Shown here one piece after another: positions 36,778-46,449 of a DNA stretch of 64,000 bases (position 1 is its first letter; the number at the start of each line of letters is the position of its first letter). Source of the DNA: Billgrantia aerodenitrificans (GTDB lineage: Bacteria; Pseudomonadota; Gammaproteobacteria; Pseudomonadales; Halomonadaceae); the NCBI RefSeq assembly GCF_021404405.1, contig NZ_JABFTV010000009.1, positions 1 to 64,000 on the forward strand, in the 5' to 3' direction. A program made the position numbers and the translations under genes. The notes under the pieces were generated by a model. The model was given only the letters and a program-made list of their open reading frames with translations, searched no databases and had not been told where the DNA came from.

Positions 36778-39700
36778 ATGTTGCCAGAAATCATCAAGTT
36801 CGAAGAGGTGGCCACTCTGGTCAGTCACTCCGGCGTCCAATTCATGGACTTCGGCCTGACGCTCGACCCGCGCCGTGAATCCGCGGGCGAATTCAAGTAC
36901 CTGGCCAATACCGACAAGATGCTGACCCGTCTGCTGGTCAACCAGGAGAACGGTGAGCTGTTTCATGTCATCGAAAGGGATGGCGCCAAGGACAAGATCG
37001 AGACGGTCCGAGAGTCGGACTTCGACGTGCCCATGGCGACAAGCCTCGAGCAGCTGAACGGCGCCTGGCTACCCGTTCCATTCCTGCGCTTCCGTCCGCC
37101 GGGCAAGTTCGACGAAGGCCCGGCCAACTGGGCACGCATGCGCCTGGTGGCGCTCAAAGAGCCGGATCTCGACGGCCACACTCACCGCCTGACCCTGGCC
37201 TTCGACACCCGCACCCTGCCGCGCCGTGACAACACGACCTATCTCTGTCCCACCGATGACGACATCAGTGCCGGAGCCAACTTCCGTCTGGCCACCATGA
37301 CCATCGATATGAAATGGTTTATGGACCAGCCTTGGGTGAAGGAATGGCTTGAGGAACTATTTCGCGAGGCCAACCCTGGGCTGGACAGCCAGGAGATGGA
37401 TGAAGCCCTGGGCGAACGCCTGCATCTCGCCCACTACCTCAATATGCTGAGCCTGCTGCACCGCCCCATTAAAGCGGAGCACCGCGACCCCGCCCCGCGG
37501 GTCGATATTCCAGATCTCAAGGTTATCGCCCAAAGCGAAGGGGCCATCCCTGTCGATCTGGTGCTGGACGTGGGCAATTCACGCACTTGCGGAATCCTGA
37601 TCGAGGATCACGGCCAGTCTGGGATGGGGCTCAAGCACAACTATGTGCTCGAACTGCGAGATCTGGTCGACCCCGAGCGGGTCTATCGCGAACCCTTCGA
37701 GAGCCGAATCGAATTCTCCCAGACCTTCTTCGGCAAGGACCACCTTTCGGTCAAGAGCGGTCGCCCCGACGCCTTCCTGTGGCCGACCATCGCCCGGGTC
37801 GGTGACGAAGCGGGTCGTCTGGCCGGGCGCCGCCGCGGCACCGAGGGCTCCACCGGTCTTTCCAGTCCCAAACGCTACCTGTGGGACGAGGAGCTGTATC
37901 GCCACGGCTGGCGATTCAACAGCGCCTATGTACGAACCGATACCGAACCCCATGCCACCGCCGCCCCCTTTTCGCATCTGATCAACGAGCTGGGTGATGC
38001 ACTGTACATTTTCAATGATGAAGATGACCAGATGCCGGTCTTCAAGCCGCACTACTCGCGCAGCTCGCTGATGACCTTCATGCTGGCTGAGGTGCTGGCC
38101 CAGGCCTTGATGCAGACCAACAGCCCCTCCCAGCGCGTGCGTCAGGGGCATACCAACCGTCCGCGCCAGTTACGCTCTATCACCCTCACGGTGCCGCCGG
38201 CCATGCCCCAGGCGGAGCGCAGCCTGCTGGTTTCTCGCCTGGAGCAGGCTGTGGCCTTGGTATGGAAGAGCCTCGGTTGGCACAACGACGTCGAGGAGAG
38301 CAACCCATTCCAAGCCACCGACGTTACGCTTCGTGTACCCATGCCGAAGCTACGTGTGGAGTGGGACGAAGCTTCCTGCGGCCAGCTGGTCTATCTCTAC
38401 ACAGAGGTGAAGGAGAACTTCGCCGGCCACCCTGAAGAGTTTTTCGCCACCCTGGCCCGCTCCGGCAAATCGGATCGGGAACGCATCACTCTCGGCACCA
38501 TCGATATCGGCGGTGGCACCACCGACTTGGTGATCACCGATTACCACCTGGAACGCAACGGCAGCGGTAGCAGCGGCAGCAATGTCTTCGTGGTACCGGA
38601 GCAGCGATTCCGAGATGGCTTCCGGGTTGCCGGTGACGACATTCTGCTCGATATCATCCAGCTCTTCATCCTTCCCAGCTTCGAGGAGGCGCTCAAGCAG
38701 GCAGGCGTGGCTTCCCCTGACGCCATGATGTCGCGACTCTGCGGCCAGGAGGGGGCAAACGCTCAGGAACAGGTACTGCGCCAGCAGCTCAACCTGCAGG
38801 TCTTTACCCCATTGGGGCTGGCCCTGCTGGAAGCCTACGAGGCGTTCAATCCCGAATTGCCCTGCGGGCCGGAAACCCTCAGCTACGGCGAGCGCCTTGG
38901 CGATCAAGCGATCAGTGACTCCGTGCGTCGCTATGTGGAGAGCGCCCTGCGACGCGAACTTGGCGGTGATATCGACTTCGATCTACTCAGCATTCCTCTC
39001 ACGGTCAATCTGCTGGAGGTACATCGCGCCTTCCTCAAGGATCGCTTCAACATCTGCAAGACTCTAGCCTCACTCTGCGAGGTGGTGTTCCTCTACCAGT
39101 GCGATACCCTGCTGATCACCGGCAGACCTTCCCGCCTGCCGGGCATCCAGGCTTACCTGCGTAAGATGCTGCCACTGCCACCGGGACGCATCCTGCCACT
39201 CCAGGGTTACCGCACCGGTAGCTGGTACCCCTTCCATCGCAACGGCCGCATCGACGATCCCAAGAGCACCGCCTCGGTGGGCGCCATGCTCTGCCTGCTC
39301 TGTGCGCAGAGGAATCTCTCCAACTTCTTCTTCCGCGCCGCGGCCCTGCGCCCCTACTCGACCGTCCGGCACATCGGCCTGATCGATAACAACAACACCA
39401 TTCCCGATGCCGATGTGACCTATCGCGACATCGCGACCAACGAGGACGGGACCGCCATCCAGTTGGAAAACGAGCATGGCCACACACCTGCCATCGAGAT
39501 GCGTGGGCCACTACGTATCGGTTTTCGCCAGTTGGCCGCGCAGCGTTGGCCTGCCTCGCCGCTCTATACGCTGGGCCTAACGCCGCGCGGGACGGAAACA
39601 CTATCGGCCGCAGAGGCCCAGGCAGAGAAGTTTGGCGACCCCTTACCCGTACTGAGAGTGCAGCTTAAGGCGGTCGATGAATCGACAAAAAGGGCATCAG

Positions 39701-39879
39701 GAAAAGCAGCCAAAGGCCAGATTGTGCCCAGTGACCGGCTGGAAGTCATGAATGCCGAACTGAGTAATGGTCGGGAGTTTCGACTCAAGGACCTCATTCT
39801 TCAACTCAACACTCTCAGCGATGCTGGGCTTGGCGATACCAACTATTGGCTGGACAGCGGGAGCGTGAAGCGGACATGA
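36778..39879 (+). CDS. srfB: SrfB-family protein, actin/Hsp70-fold ATPase
   Basis: A 1033-aa SrfB family protein. Three nucleotide-binding elements of the actin/Hsp70/FtsA superfamily can be read: phosphate-1 DVGNSRTCGIL (residues 264-274), phosphate-2 IDIGGGTTDLVI (575-586), and an adenosine-type motif LLITGRPSRLPGIQ (about 778-791). The N-terminal 250 residues are family-specific. No signal peptide or membrane span, so cytoplasmic. SrfB was named in Salmonella as SsrB-regulated and called a virulence factor; its biochemistry is not settled. It starts 18 bp after srfA and its stop overlaps srfC (ATGA). The motifs argue for ATP-dependent conformational cycling or polymerisation. Confidence 0.85.
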   Translation: MLPEIIKFEEVATLVSHSGVQFMDFGLTLDPRRESAGEFKYLANTDKMLTRLLVNQENGELFHVIERDGAKDKIETVRESDFDVPMATSLEQLNGAWLPVPFLRFRPPGKFDEGPANWARMRLVALKEPDLDGHTHRLTLAFDTRTLPRRDNTTYLCPTDDDISAGANFRLATMTIDMKWFMDQPWVKEWLEELFREANPGLDSQEMDEALGERLHLAHYLNMLSLLHRPIKAEHRDPAPRVDIPDLKVIAQSEGAIPVDLVLDVGNSRTCGILIEDHGQSGMGLKHNYVLELRDLVDPERVYREPFESRIEFSQTFFGKDHLSVKSGRPDAFLWPTIARVGDEAGRLAGRRRGTEGSTGLSSPKRYLWDEELYRHGWRFNSAYVRTDTEPHATAAPFSHLINELGDALYIFNDEDDQMPVFKPHYSRSSLMTFMLAEVLAQALMQTNSPSQRVRQGHTNRPRQLRSITLTVPPAMPQAERSLLVSRLEQAVALVWKSLGWHNDVEESNPFQATDVTLRVPMPKLRVEWDEASCGQLVYLYTEVKENFAGHPEEFFATLARSGKSDRERITLGTIDIGGGTTDLVITDYHLERNGSGSSGSNVFVVPEQRFRDGFRVAGDDILLDIIQLFILPSFEEALKQAGVASPDAMMSRLCGQEGANAQEQVLRQQLNLQVFTPLGLALLEAYEAFNPELPCGPETLSYGERLGDQAISDSVRRYVESALRRELGGDIDFDLLSIPLTVNLLEVHRAFLKDRFNICKTLASLCEVVFLYQCDTLLITGRPSRLPGIQAYLRKMLPLPPGRILPLQGYRTGSWYPFHRNGRIDDPKSTASVGAMLCLLCAQRNLSNFFFRAAALRPYSTVRHIGLIDNNNTIPDADVTYRDIATNEDGTAIQLENEHGHTPAIEMRGPLRIGFRQLAAQRWPASPLYTLGLTPRGTETLSAAEAQAEKFGDPLPVLRVQLKAVDESTKRASGKAAKGQIVPSDRLEVMNAELSNGREFRLKDLILQLNTLSDAGLGDTNYWLDSGSVKRT

Positions 39880-42602
39880 ACCAGTTGACACCCGAACAGC
39901 AGCGACTCAGCGAAGGCTGGCAGGCCTTTCATGATGGCGCCGGCGAGGCGATCGAGTGGATCGAGGCGGTGCGCGGTAATGCCCCCAACCTGGACAGCGA
40001 AGCCGACCAGCTGAGCCTCGAGTTCTACCGTGCCCGTAACCTGGCACGAAGCCTGTCCCGGGCCGCCACCACACCGATGACGGTAGGCTTCTTCGGCCTC
40101 TCCCAGGCGGGCAAGTCCTACCTCATCTCGGCACTGGCTGCCGGGGAGAACGGCAAGCTGGAGACCCAGTACGGCCCGGCACGTTTGGACTTCATCGAGC
40201 ACGTCAACCCGGTCGGCGGCGGCAAGGAGGCCACCGGGCTGGTCACCCGCTTCAGCCGTACCGCCAGCTCTGGCCCCGCGGAGTTCCCGGTCGAGCTCAA
40301 GCTGTTCAGCGAGATCGAGGTTGCCAAGGTCCTGGCCAACGCCTGGTTCAACGACTTCGACCACGAGCGCGAGGACGCCTACGAAATCGACGAGAAGAAG
40401 GTTGCCGCGATGCTGGCGCCTCACGAGGGTGAACTCAGCGATGCCCTGCAGCCGGGCGTCACGCCGGAGGGTGTCGTCGAGCTGTGGGACTACCTGCAGG
40501 AGAGCTTCCCCAAGTCGGTCAGCAAGCTCAACGCCCGCTACTGGCCAAGGGTTGTCCAGCTGGCACCGCGCCTCAACAGCCATCAGCGTGCAACGCTGTT
40601 CTCCATCCTGTGGGGCGAGCAGGACGGGCTGACCAAGCTCTATCAGCAACTGGCCCAATCATTGGCCGCCCTGGGGCATGCGCAACGAGTCTATGCCCCG
40701 CTGCGCTGCTTGGTAGTGTGCGATAGTGAGGGCTTCAGCCAGCGCGACAGCATCATGAACGTGGACATCCTCGAGCGACTGGGTACCGCCCAGGACCAGC
40801 CGCTGGATGTCTGTCCCGCCAGCGGAGACGAGCTTGGCGCACCTGTCAGCTTGCCGGTGGCTCAGCTCGCCGCCCTTACCGCCGAGCTGACCTTTCCGCT
40901 GGTGGAGCCCACCCGGGATCCGCGCGTCGAACGCGTCGACCTGCTCGATTTCCCCGGCTACCGTGGCCGCCTAAACCTCAGCCAGATCGGTGAGCCCGGT
41001 AGTCAGGATGGGCTCTCCCAGCTGTTGCTGCGTGGCAAGGTCGCCTATCTCTTCGAGCGCTATACCGACAGCCAGGAGATGAACGGCCTGGTGGTCTGCA
41101 CCAGCGCCAGCAAGCAGAGCGACGTTACCAGCGTGGGTCCGGTGCTGACCCGCTGGATCGAGAAGACCCAGGGTAAAACAGCCGAGGAACGAGGCAGCCG
41201 TGACCCGGGGTTGATCTGGGCGCTGACCATGTTCGACTTACGCATCAATGGAAGCCTGCAACAACCCGACGGCCAATTGCGCGAGGGCTGGGAAGGTTTG
41301 ATCAAGATGACCATGCTAGAGCGCTTCAGCGTCTACGACTGGATGCAGGAGTGGTCGCCGGCCCAAGCCTTCAACAATAGCTTCCTGGTACGCAAGCCGC
41401 GGCTGCCGGTGCCCTTCCTGGTCAGCGAACAGGGCCGCGAGGTCGCCATCCACAACGATGCCGCTGACGCCCTGGCGCGCATGCAAGCCACCTTCGTCGA
41501 AAGCCCGTCGGTACTGAAGCACGTCGGGCAGCCCGCAGAAGCCTGGCAGGCCATGCTGGCCCTGGACGATGGTGGCATGGCACGTATCGGCGACTATCTA
41601 GGGCGCATTGCCGGGCTCGAATACAAGCTGGACCGCATTGAAAGCCAGTTGGAAGAGACACAACACCGAGTGGTAACAGAGCGTCTGGCTAAGTGGCACT
41701 TCGGCGACACCACCAGAGAAGTTAAAGAGAAGCGCGAGATCGCAACACGCTTCTGGAAAGAGCTTCAAACGCGCCTGCCGTCCTTGGGGGAATTGCAGTA
41801 TCACCTCGAGCTCACCGATGAACTGGTGCGCGACCTCTACCTCAGCGACAGCGAAGACAGTCTCTTGCCTGAGACCGACAACGATGAAGAGGCGGTCGCC
41901 ACCGACGATGCCGGACTATATGGCAGCAGCGGGTTTGGCCTGGAAGGTGGTTTTGGCGACCTGCCCTTTGGCGACGACTCCGCCGAGGCCTCGGCTTCCG
42001 CCGCTGCTCAACCAGAAGCACCAGTACTGCAGAGCGCCGATCATCGTTTTTCTCGCGCCGTCTACAACGCCTGGGTCGGGCATGTCCGTGAACTGCCCCA
42101 GCGCCATGGCCTACTGAGAATGCTTGGCCTCGACCGCGAGCTGGTGAAACTGCTTGGCGATGAGCTGATCACCGGAGCCAGCAGAAAGAAGGTTCAGGAA
42201 AAGCTTCATGAGGCCCTGCTGCAGCGGATACAGAGCGGCGCCCGTCGCGATCGCCTGGTGTCGCGCCAGGTGCTGGCTGCCCAGCTGGTGCTGCGCGACT
42301 TCATCGCCTGGCTCGGCTTCCACTACAGCCCGATCGAGCAGCGCCCCAATAGCTTAGTCGGTGCCAAGACCCACCTGTTCGGCTACGAGCGCCAGCAAAT
42401 AGACAGTGACAACCTGCCACAGTTGCCAGACCAGCCGGTCAACCAGGCAGTGGTCTATCTGGGCGACTGGCTGTCCGGGCTTTGCCTGATGACCCAGGAA
42501 AACGCCGGCCACAACGACGCGCAAGAAATCACCATCGAACAGAACGAGCGTCTTGGCAACGTGTTGGCGATGTTTGCCATAAGGAAGAAGGCCCATGCGT
42601 AA
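39876..42602 (+). CDS. srfC: SrfC-family P-loop GTPase-like protein
   Basis: A 908-aa protein. The P-loop GLSQAGKS is at residues 74-81. A G3-like DLLDFPGYRG follows near residue 355, and LIWALTMFDLRI (about 448) may supply the G4-like region, so the GTPase core spans about residues 65-480. The second half is helical (about 570-640, 740-900) with an acidic, low-complexity insert near 660-720. Large size plus long helical stalk recalls dynamin-like or TRAFAC-type mechano-GTPases, but this is inference. SrfC family proteins always accompany SrfB. Start at 39876 gives a 4-bp overlap with srfB. Confidence 0.82.
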   Translation: MNQLTPEQQRLSEGWQAFHDGAGEAIEWIEAVRGNAPNLDSEADQLSLEFYRARNLARSLSRAATTPMTVGFFGLSQAGKSYLISALAAGENGKLETQYGPARLDFIEHVNPVGGGKEATGLVTRFSRTASSGPAEFPVELKLFSEIEVAKVLANAWFNDFDHEREDAYEIDEKKVAAMLAPHEGELSDALQPGVTPEGVVELWDYLQESFPKSVSKLNARYWPRVVQLAPRLNSHQRATLFSILWGEQDGLTKLYQQLAQSLAALGHAQRVYAPLRCLVVCDSEGFSQRDSIMNVDILERLGTAQDQPLDVCPASGDELGAPVSLPVAQLAALTAELTFPLVEPTRDPRVERVDLLDFPGYRGRLNLSQIGEPGSQDGLSQLLLRGKVAYLFERYTDSQEMNGLVVCTSASKQSDVTSVGPVLTRWIEKTQGKTAEERGSRDPGLIWALTMFDLRINGSLQQPDGQLREGWEGLIKMTMLERFSVYDWMQEWSPAQAFNNSFLVRKPRLPVPFLVSEQGREVAIHNDAADALARMQATFVESPSVLKHVGQPAEAWQAMLALDDGGMARIGDYLGRIAGLEYKLDRIESQLEETQHRVVTERLAKWHFGDTTREVKEKREIATRFWKELQTRLPSLGELQYHLELTDELVRDLYLSDSEDSLLPETDNDEEAVATDDAGLYGSSGFGLEGGFGDLPFGDDSAEASASAAAQPEAPVLQSADHRFSRAVYNAWVGHVRELPQRHGLLRMLGLDRELVKLLGDELITGASRKKVQEKLHEALLQRIQSGARRDRLVSRQVLAAQLVLRDFIAWLGFHYSPIEQRPNSLVGAKTHLFGYERQQIDSDNLPQLPDQPVNQAVVYLGDWLSGLCLMTQENAGHNDAQEITIEQNERLGNVLAMFAIRKKAHA

Positions 42603-43761
42603 GGTAGAACTCAAACCGCTAGAATCCAACCAGCCTGGCCATGGCCAGCTAGTCCTCCTCGGCTGGAAGGGAGAGAACGAGGGACTCTCGCTCGATATTC
42701 AGCGTAATCAGGATGAACACTTCCTACAGGAAGATGGGCTGTGGCGCAGCAATACCTTCAAGTTCCACCTGCCGACGTTGCAACCGGGGGCGGACGAAAG
42801 CCTGACGGCCGTCGTGGACGACACGATCGTCGACCCACTCCTGGAAAACCCTCACGCTACCTACATGGTCAGACTCTACGGACCGGACGGTGCACAGGTC
42901 GGCAGAGCACGCCTGCGTATCGGCCAGGGTTTGATGTCCTCGGGTGCCAGCGGAACCGCTCCCGATTACAAGGCCAGCGCTACGCTCGATACACCCCAGG
43001 CCCCGCCTGCGAACCCCGAACCACAACCGGAACCTGTAACGGTTCCTGACGCTGCGTCGGCCATCGAAGCGCCTGCCACCTCTCACGAGGCCGTGCCCGA
43101 AGCCGCTCCGGCACTGCCCGAATCAGCACCGGCGCCTGCCGGTAAGAGCAAGCGCTGGCTGTGGATCCTGCTCGCCGTGGCCATTCTGGCCGCCATCATC
43201 GGTGCTGCCGCCTGGTTCGGATTGGCCATGCGCGGCCAGGAGCCCCCCGCCGCCGCTGACGAGACTACGGTTGACGAGACTACGGTTGACGAGAGCCTGG
43301 TTGAAGGTGAAGCCACACCTCAGGAAGAGCCCCTGCTCGAGGAAACCGGCGAAGAGAACCTCTCCGAAACAGCAGCGCCCGAGGAACCTGCACCGACCCA
43401 GGCTGCTGCAACGGCCGGCCCCTGCTCACTTCAGCGTATGGAGGAGATGGGTGAATTGGAGTTCATCCATGCCTGCACCAACGCCGGAAGTGAGGCCGGC
43501 AACATGATGGCAGTAATCGGCGAGGCCCGGGACAACGCCCACTGCGGTATCGCACGCCGCCTCTACGCCCACCAGGCAATCAGCGGCAATGTTGCCGCGG
43601 CTTTGGCTTATGCCCGGGAGTTCGACCCGGCCCAGCACACACCCAGCGCCTGCTTCCCGGAAGCAGACACGGAAACGGCCATTTTCTGGTACGACTTAGC
43701 TCTCAGCCACGATCCCGGCAATGCCGAGACCAGCCAGCGCCTGGAGGAACTGCAGCGATGA
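42595..43761 (+). CDS. Bitopic membrane protein of the srf operon
   Basis: A 388-aa protein with four parts: a cytoplasmic N-terminal domain (1-120, beta-rich), a Pro/Ala/Glu-rich linker (120-180), one membrane span (WLWILLAVAILAAIIGAAAWFGLAM, about 185-210), then an acidic linker with a DETTV repeat and a C-terminal periplasmic domain (about 275-388) containing several Cys and TPR/Sel1-like helices. No known family is recognised. It overlaps srfC by 8 bp and the vWA gene by 4 bp, so it is firmly part of the operon. Topology matches SrfA, suggesting both link cytoplasm and periplasm. Confidence 0.75.
   Translation: MRKVELKPLESNQPGHGQLVLLGWKGENEGLSLDIQRNQDEHFLQEDGLWRSNTFKFHLPTLQPGADESLTAVVDDTIVDPLLENPHATYMVRLYGPDGAQVGRARLRIGQGLMSSGASGTAPDYKASATLDTPQAPPANPEPQPEPVTVPDAASAIEAPATSHEAVPEAAPALPESAPAPAGKSKRWLWILLAVAILAAIIGAAAWFGLAMRGQEPPAAADETTVDETTVDESLVEGEATPQEEPLLEETGEENLSETAAPEEPAPTQAAATAGPCSLQRMEEMGELEFIHACTNAGSEAGNMMAVIGEARDNAHCGIARRLYAHQAISGNVAAALAYAREFDPAQHTPSACFPEADTETAIFWYDLALSHDPGNAETSQRLEELQR
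43258..43294 (+). repeat. 15-bp tandem repeat in the linker-encoding region
   Basis: GACGAGACTACGGTT is repeated exactly at 43258-43272 and 43273-43287, with a partial third copy (GACGAGA). It encodes DETTV-DETTV-DE in the acidic periplasmic linker. Because the unit is a multiple of three, copy-number change would alter linker length only. Confidence 0.85.
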
Positions 43762-45731
43762 TCCTGCGTAAGAGCCTGCTGAGCCTCGCCCTCGGGTTAC
43801 CACTGGCGGCGAGCGCCACTCTGGCTTTCGCCGACGTGCGCCCGCTGCTTCAGGAGGGCAAGCAGACCCTTCATCAGCGTGTTCTGACCACTCCCGGCTG
43901 CCGGCTGGTGGAGCGGGCCGGCGAACATGACGGCGAGCTGCAACCCACCTTCAGCCGCTTCTATGTGTATCAGCGTAGCGAAGACAACGGCGAAGTTTGG
44001 CTGGAAGTCGGCCCGGACAGCTACGGCAGCATCAGTGGCTGGCTGCCGGCAGCCTGCACCGTGGACTGGAAGATGCAACTCACGCTGGCCTTCACCAACC
44101 CAGCCAACCGTGGGCGCCTGATCTTCTTCGAAGAGCGCGACGGCTTGATGACGATCTTCGATGACTTCGAGCCTTCAAGCCAGGTTGCCCCGCTGCGCGC
44201 CCAGCTGCGTCGTGACGGTGAGGCACCGGGCATCGTTGCACAGGAGCCCGAATACTTCGTCGACCTACACGAGCAGTTCTACCTCCTGCCGATTCTCGAA
44301 GGGGAAGAGATCATGACAGAGGCGGGCTTCATGACCCGCCTGCTACGGATTGCCTCGGTCAGCGAGGCGGACGAGAACGAGGTTGAAAACGCCCCAGACG
44401 ACATCTCCGCTCAGCTGCGCGAATTCAATGCCGGTGTGGTCTTCGTCATTGACTCCACCATCTCCATGGGCCCCTACATCGAGCGCACCCGTGAGGCCGT
44501 GGAGCGCATCTATCAGCGCATCGAACAAGAGGAGCTTACCGAGCGCGTTCGCTTCGGCCTGATCTCCTTCCGTGACAGCGTCGATCACGCTCCCGACATC
44601 GAATACGTGACGCGGATGTACGCCGACCCAAACGAGGTCGAGGACGGCAGCGACTTCATGGCCCAGGTGGCCGACCTGCGGGAGGCCCAGGCTTCCACCG
44701 TTGGCTGGGAAGAGGACGCTTATGCCGGCGTGATGCAGGCCATCGACGAAGTAGAGTGGAGCAACTTCGGTGCGCGCTACATCGTGCTAATCACCGACGC
44801 CAGCGCCATCGAGGGCGACAGTGAGCGCTCCTCCACTGGACTGGACGCGGATCAGGTGCGCCTTGAGGCCGCCCGCCACGGTATCGCCGTTTACACGCTG
44901 CACCTGAAGACCCCTGCTGGAGAGCGGCGAGGCGACCACGCGGTAGCCGAAGGGCAGTACAGCAACCTTTCCACCTTTGCCGGCACCGGCACCTCGCTCT
45001 ACTATCCGGTGGATACCGGCGATGTCGCTCTGTTCGGTCAGCGCGTCGATGCCTTGGCGGCGGTTATCACCGATCAGGTCCATGCTGCCTACCTGGGCGA
45101 AGAAGCCATCGGCAGTGCTCTACACGCCGAAGACGAGGCCGAAGAAGACCCCGGCGAGCAGCGTTTGCGCGACGAGCTGGCACTGATCGGCCACGCCATG
45201 CGCCTGGCTTACCTTGGCCAGACCACCGGCAGCCAGGCACCGCCGGTGTTCGAGGCATGGATCAGCGACCGCGACCTGATCGCCCAGCACCAGCCCACCA
45301 CTGAAGTCCGTGTCCTGCTCACCAAGGGCCAACTCAGCGACCTGAGCGATACGGTCGGCGAGATCCTCGACGCCGCCAACGCCGGCCTGATCTCCCCCAC
45401 CGACATGTTCGATCGCCTGCGCTCCGTGGCCGCCGCCATGGGCGCCGACCCCAATCAACTGCAGCAGAGCGAGGGGCAGCGTCTCGGCGAGCTGGGCTTG
45501 ATGGGGGAATATCTGGAGGAGCTGCCTTACCAGAGCGAGGTGCTCAATCTGGACGAAGAGACTTGGCTGAGCTGGGATGGCCTGCAACAGGAGCGCTTTA
45601 TCCGTCGCCTAGCCACCAAACTGCGTCACTACCAGCGCTACAACGAAGACGTGGACCGCTGGGTGACCCTCGCCGAAGGCGCCGACCCGCGTGAGGACGT
45701 CTACCCCGTACCACTGGAAATGATGCCCTGA
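43758..45731 (+). CDS. Periplasmic von Willebrand factor A-domain protein
   Basis: A 657-aa protein with a Sec signal (LLSLALGLPLAASATLAFA-DV). The N-terminal 200 residues are family-specific. The vWA domain begins with VVFVIDSTISMGPYIE; the MIDAS motif D-S-T-I-S is at residues 232-236, a variant of DxSxS. VRFGLISFRDS, the EDAYAGV region and YIVLITDASA follow at expected spacing, ending near residue 440. The rest is helical. It should bind a divalent metal and a protein partner in the periplasm. ATGA overlap with the preceding gene; 4 bp before the ABC gene. Confidence 0.85.
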   Translation: MILRKSLLSLALGLPLAASATLAFADVRPLLQEGKQTLHQRVLTTPGCRLVERAGEHDGELQPTFSRFYVYQRSEDNGEVWLEVGPDSYGSISGWLPAACTVDWKMQLTLAFTNPANRGRLIFFEERDGLMTIFDDFEPSSQVAPLRAQLRRDGEAPGIVAQEPEYFVDLHEQFYLLPILEGEEIMTEAGFMTRLLRIASVSEADENEVENAPDDISAQLREFNAGVVFVIDSTISMGPYIERTREAVERIYQRIEQEELTERVRFGLISFRDSVDHAPDIEYVTRMYADPNEVEDGSDFMAQVADLREAQASTVGWEEDAYAGVMQAIDEVEWSNFGARYIVLITDASAIEGDSERSSTGLDADQVRLEAARHGIAVYTLHLKTPAGERRGDHAVAEGQYSNLSTFAGTGTSLYYPVDTGDVALFGQRVDALAAVITDQVHAAYLGEEAIGSALHAEDEAEEDPGEQRLRDELALIGHAMRLAYLGQTTGSQAPPVFEAWISDRDLIAQHQPTTEVRVLLTKGQLSDLSDTVGEILDAANAGLISPTDMFDRLRSVAAAMGADPNQLQQSEGQRLGELGLMGEYLEELPYQSEVLNLDEETWLSWDGLQQERFIRRLATKLRHYQRYNEDVDRWVTLAEGADPREDVYPVPLEMMP

Positions 45732-45735
45732 GCCT

Positions 45736-46449
45736 ATGCGAGCCGACCCTATGCTCTCGCTTAGAGAACTCAGCATCACACGCGGCCAGGGAGCAGCCGG
45801 GCACGCAGTGCACCTGCCCAGGTTGGAGCTCGCCACCGGCGAGGTCATGGCCGTGGTCGGCCCCAGCGGCTGCGGTAAGAGCACTCTACTGGAGGCCATC
45901 GGACTGTTACTGACCCCGACAGCGCTCGAACGCTTCACTCTGGGGTCTGAGCGCACCGACCTGACAGCACTGCTGCAAGCCCGTAACGAACGCGCCTTGG
46001 CCGAGATCCGCTCACGCGACCTGGGCTTCCTGTTGCAGAGCGGCGGCCTGCTGCCTTTCCTGAGCGTGCGCGACAACATCGCCCTGCCACGCCGCCTGCT
46101 GGGGATGCCGATACACAGCGAGCGGGTAGCCCACGCCTGCGATGTTCTGGGCCTGGAGCCGCTGCTCGACAAGCGCCCCGGAGCGCTGTCGATCGGCGAG
46201 CGCCAGCGCACCGCCTTCGTACGTGCCATGGCCCATGAGCCCCGCCTGCTGCTGGCCGATGAGCCCACCGCCGCCCTGGACCCACAAGCCGGTGAACGAC
46301 TCTTCGGACTGATCGTCTCGCTGGTTCAGGAGCTGCAGATGGCCGCCCTGGTGGTCTCCCACGATTTGGCTCTGGTTACCCATTTCCAGTTGCCACGGCT
46401 GGCTGCCACCCTGACGCCGGGAGGATGTCGCTTTGCACCGGACACCTAA
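45736..46449 (+). CDS. ABC transporter ATPase, LolD/MacB-like
   Basis: A 237-aa ATPase. Walker A GPSGCGKST (about residues 42-50), Q-loop in LGFLLQSGGLLPFLSVRDNIALP, signature LSIGERQR (a variant of LSGGQ), Walker B LLLADEPTAALD, and H-loop VSHD. The LLPFLSV segment and the FtsX-like partner gene place it near the LolD/MacB group, which move substrates from the inner membrane or transmit mechanical force across it rather than import. The frame overlaps the permease start by 17 bp. Confidence 0.9.
   Translation: MRADPMLSLRELSITRGQGAAGHAVHLPRLELATGEVMAVVGPSGCGKSTLLEAIGLLLTPTALERFTLGSERTDLTALLQARNERALAEIRSRDLGFLLQSGGLLPFLSVRDNIALPRRLLGMPIHSERVAHACDVLGLEPLLDKRPGALSIGERQRTAFVRAMAHEPRLLLADEPTAALDPQAGERLFGLIVSLVQELQMAALVVSHDLALVTHFQLPRLAATLTPGGCRFAPDT

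Noticed and set aside
43258..43294. Possible CRISPR or minisatellite
   Set aside because: Only two full 15-bp units and no spacers; it is an in-frame linker repeat. No CRISPR array was seen anywhere in the window.
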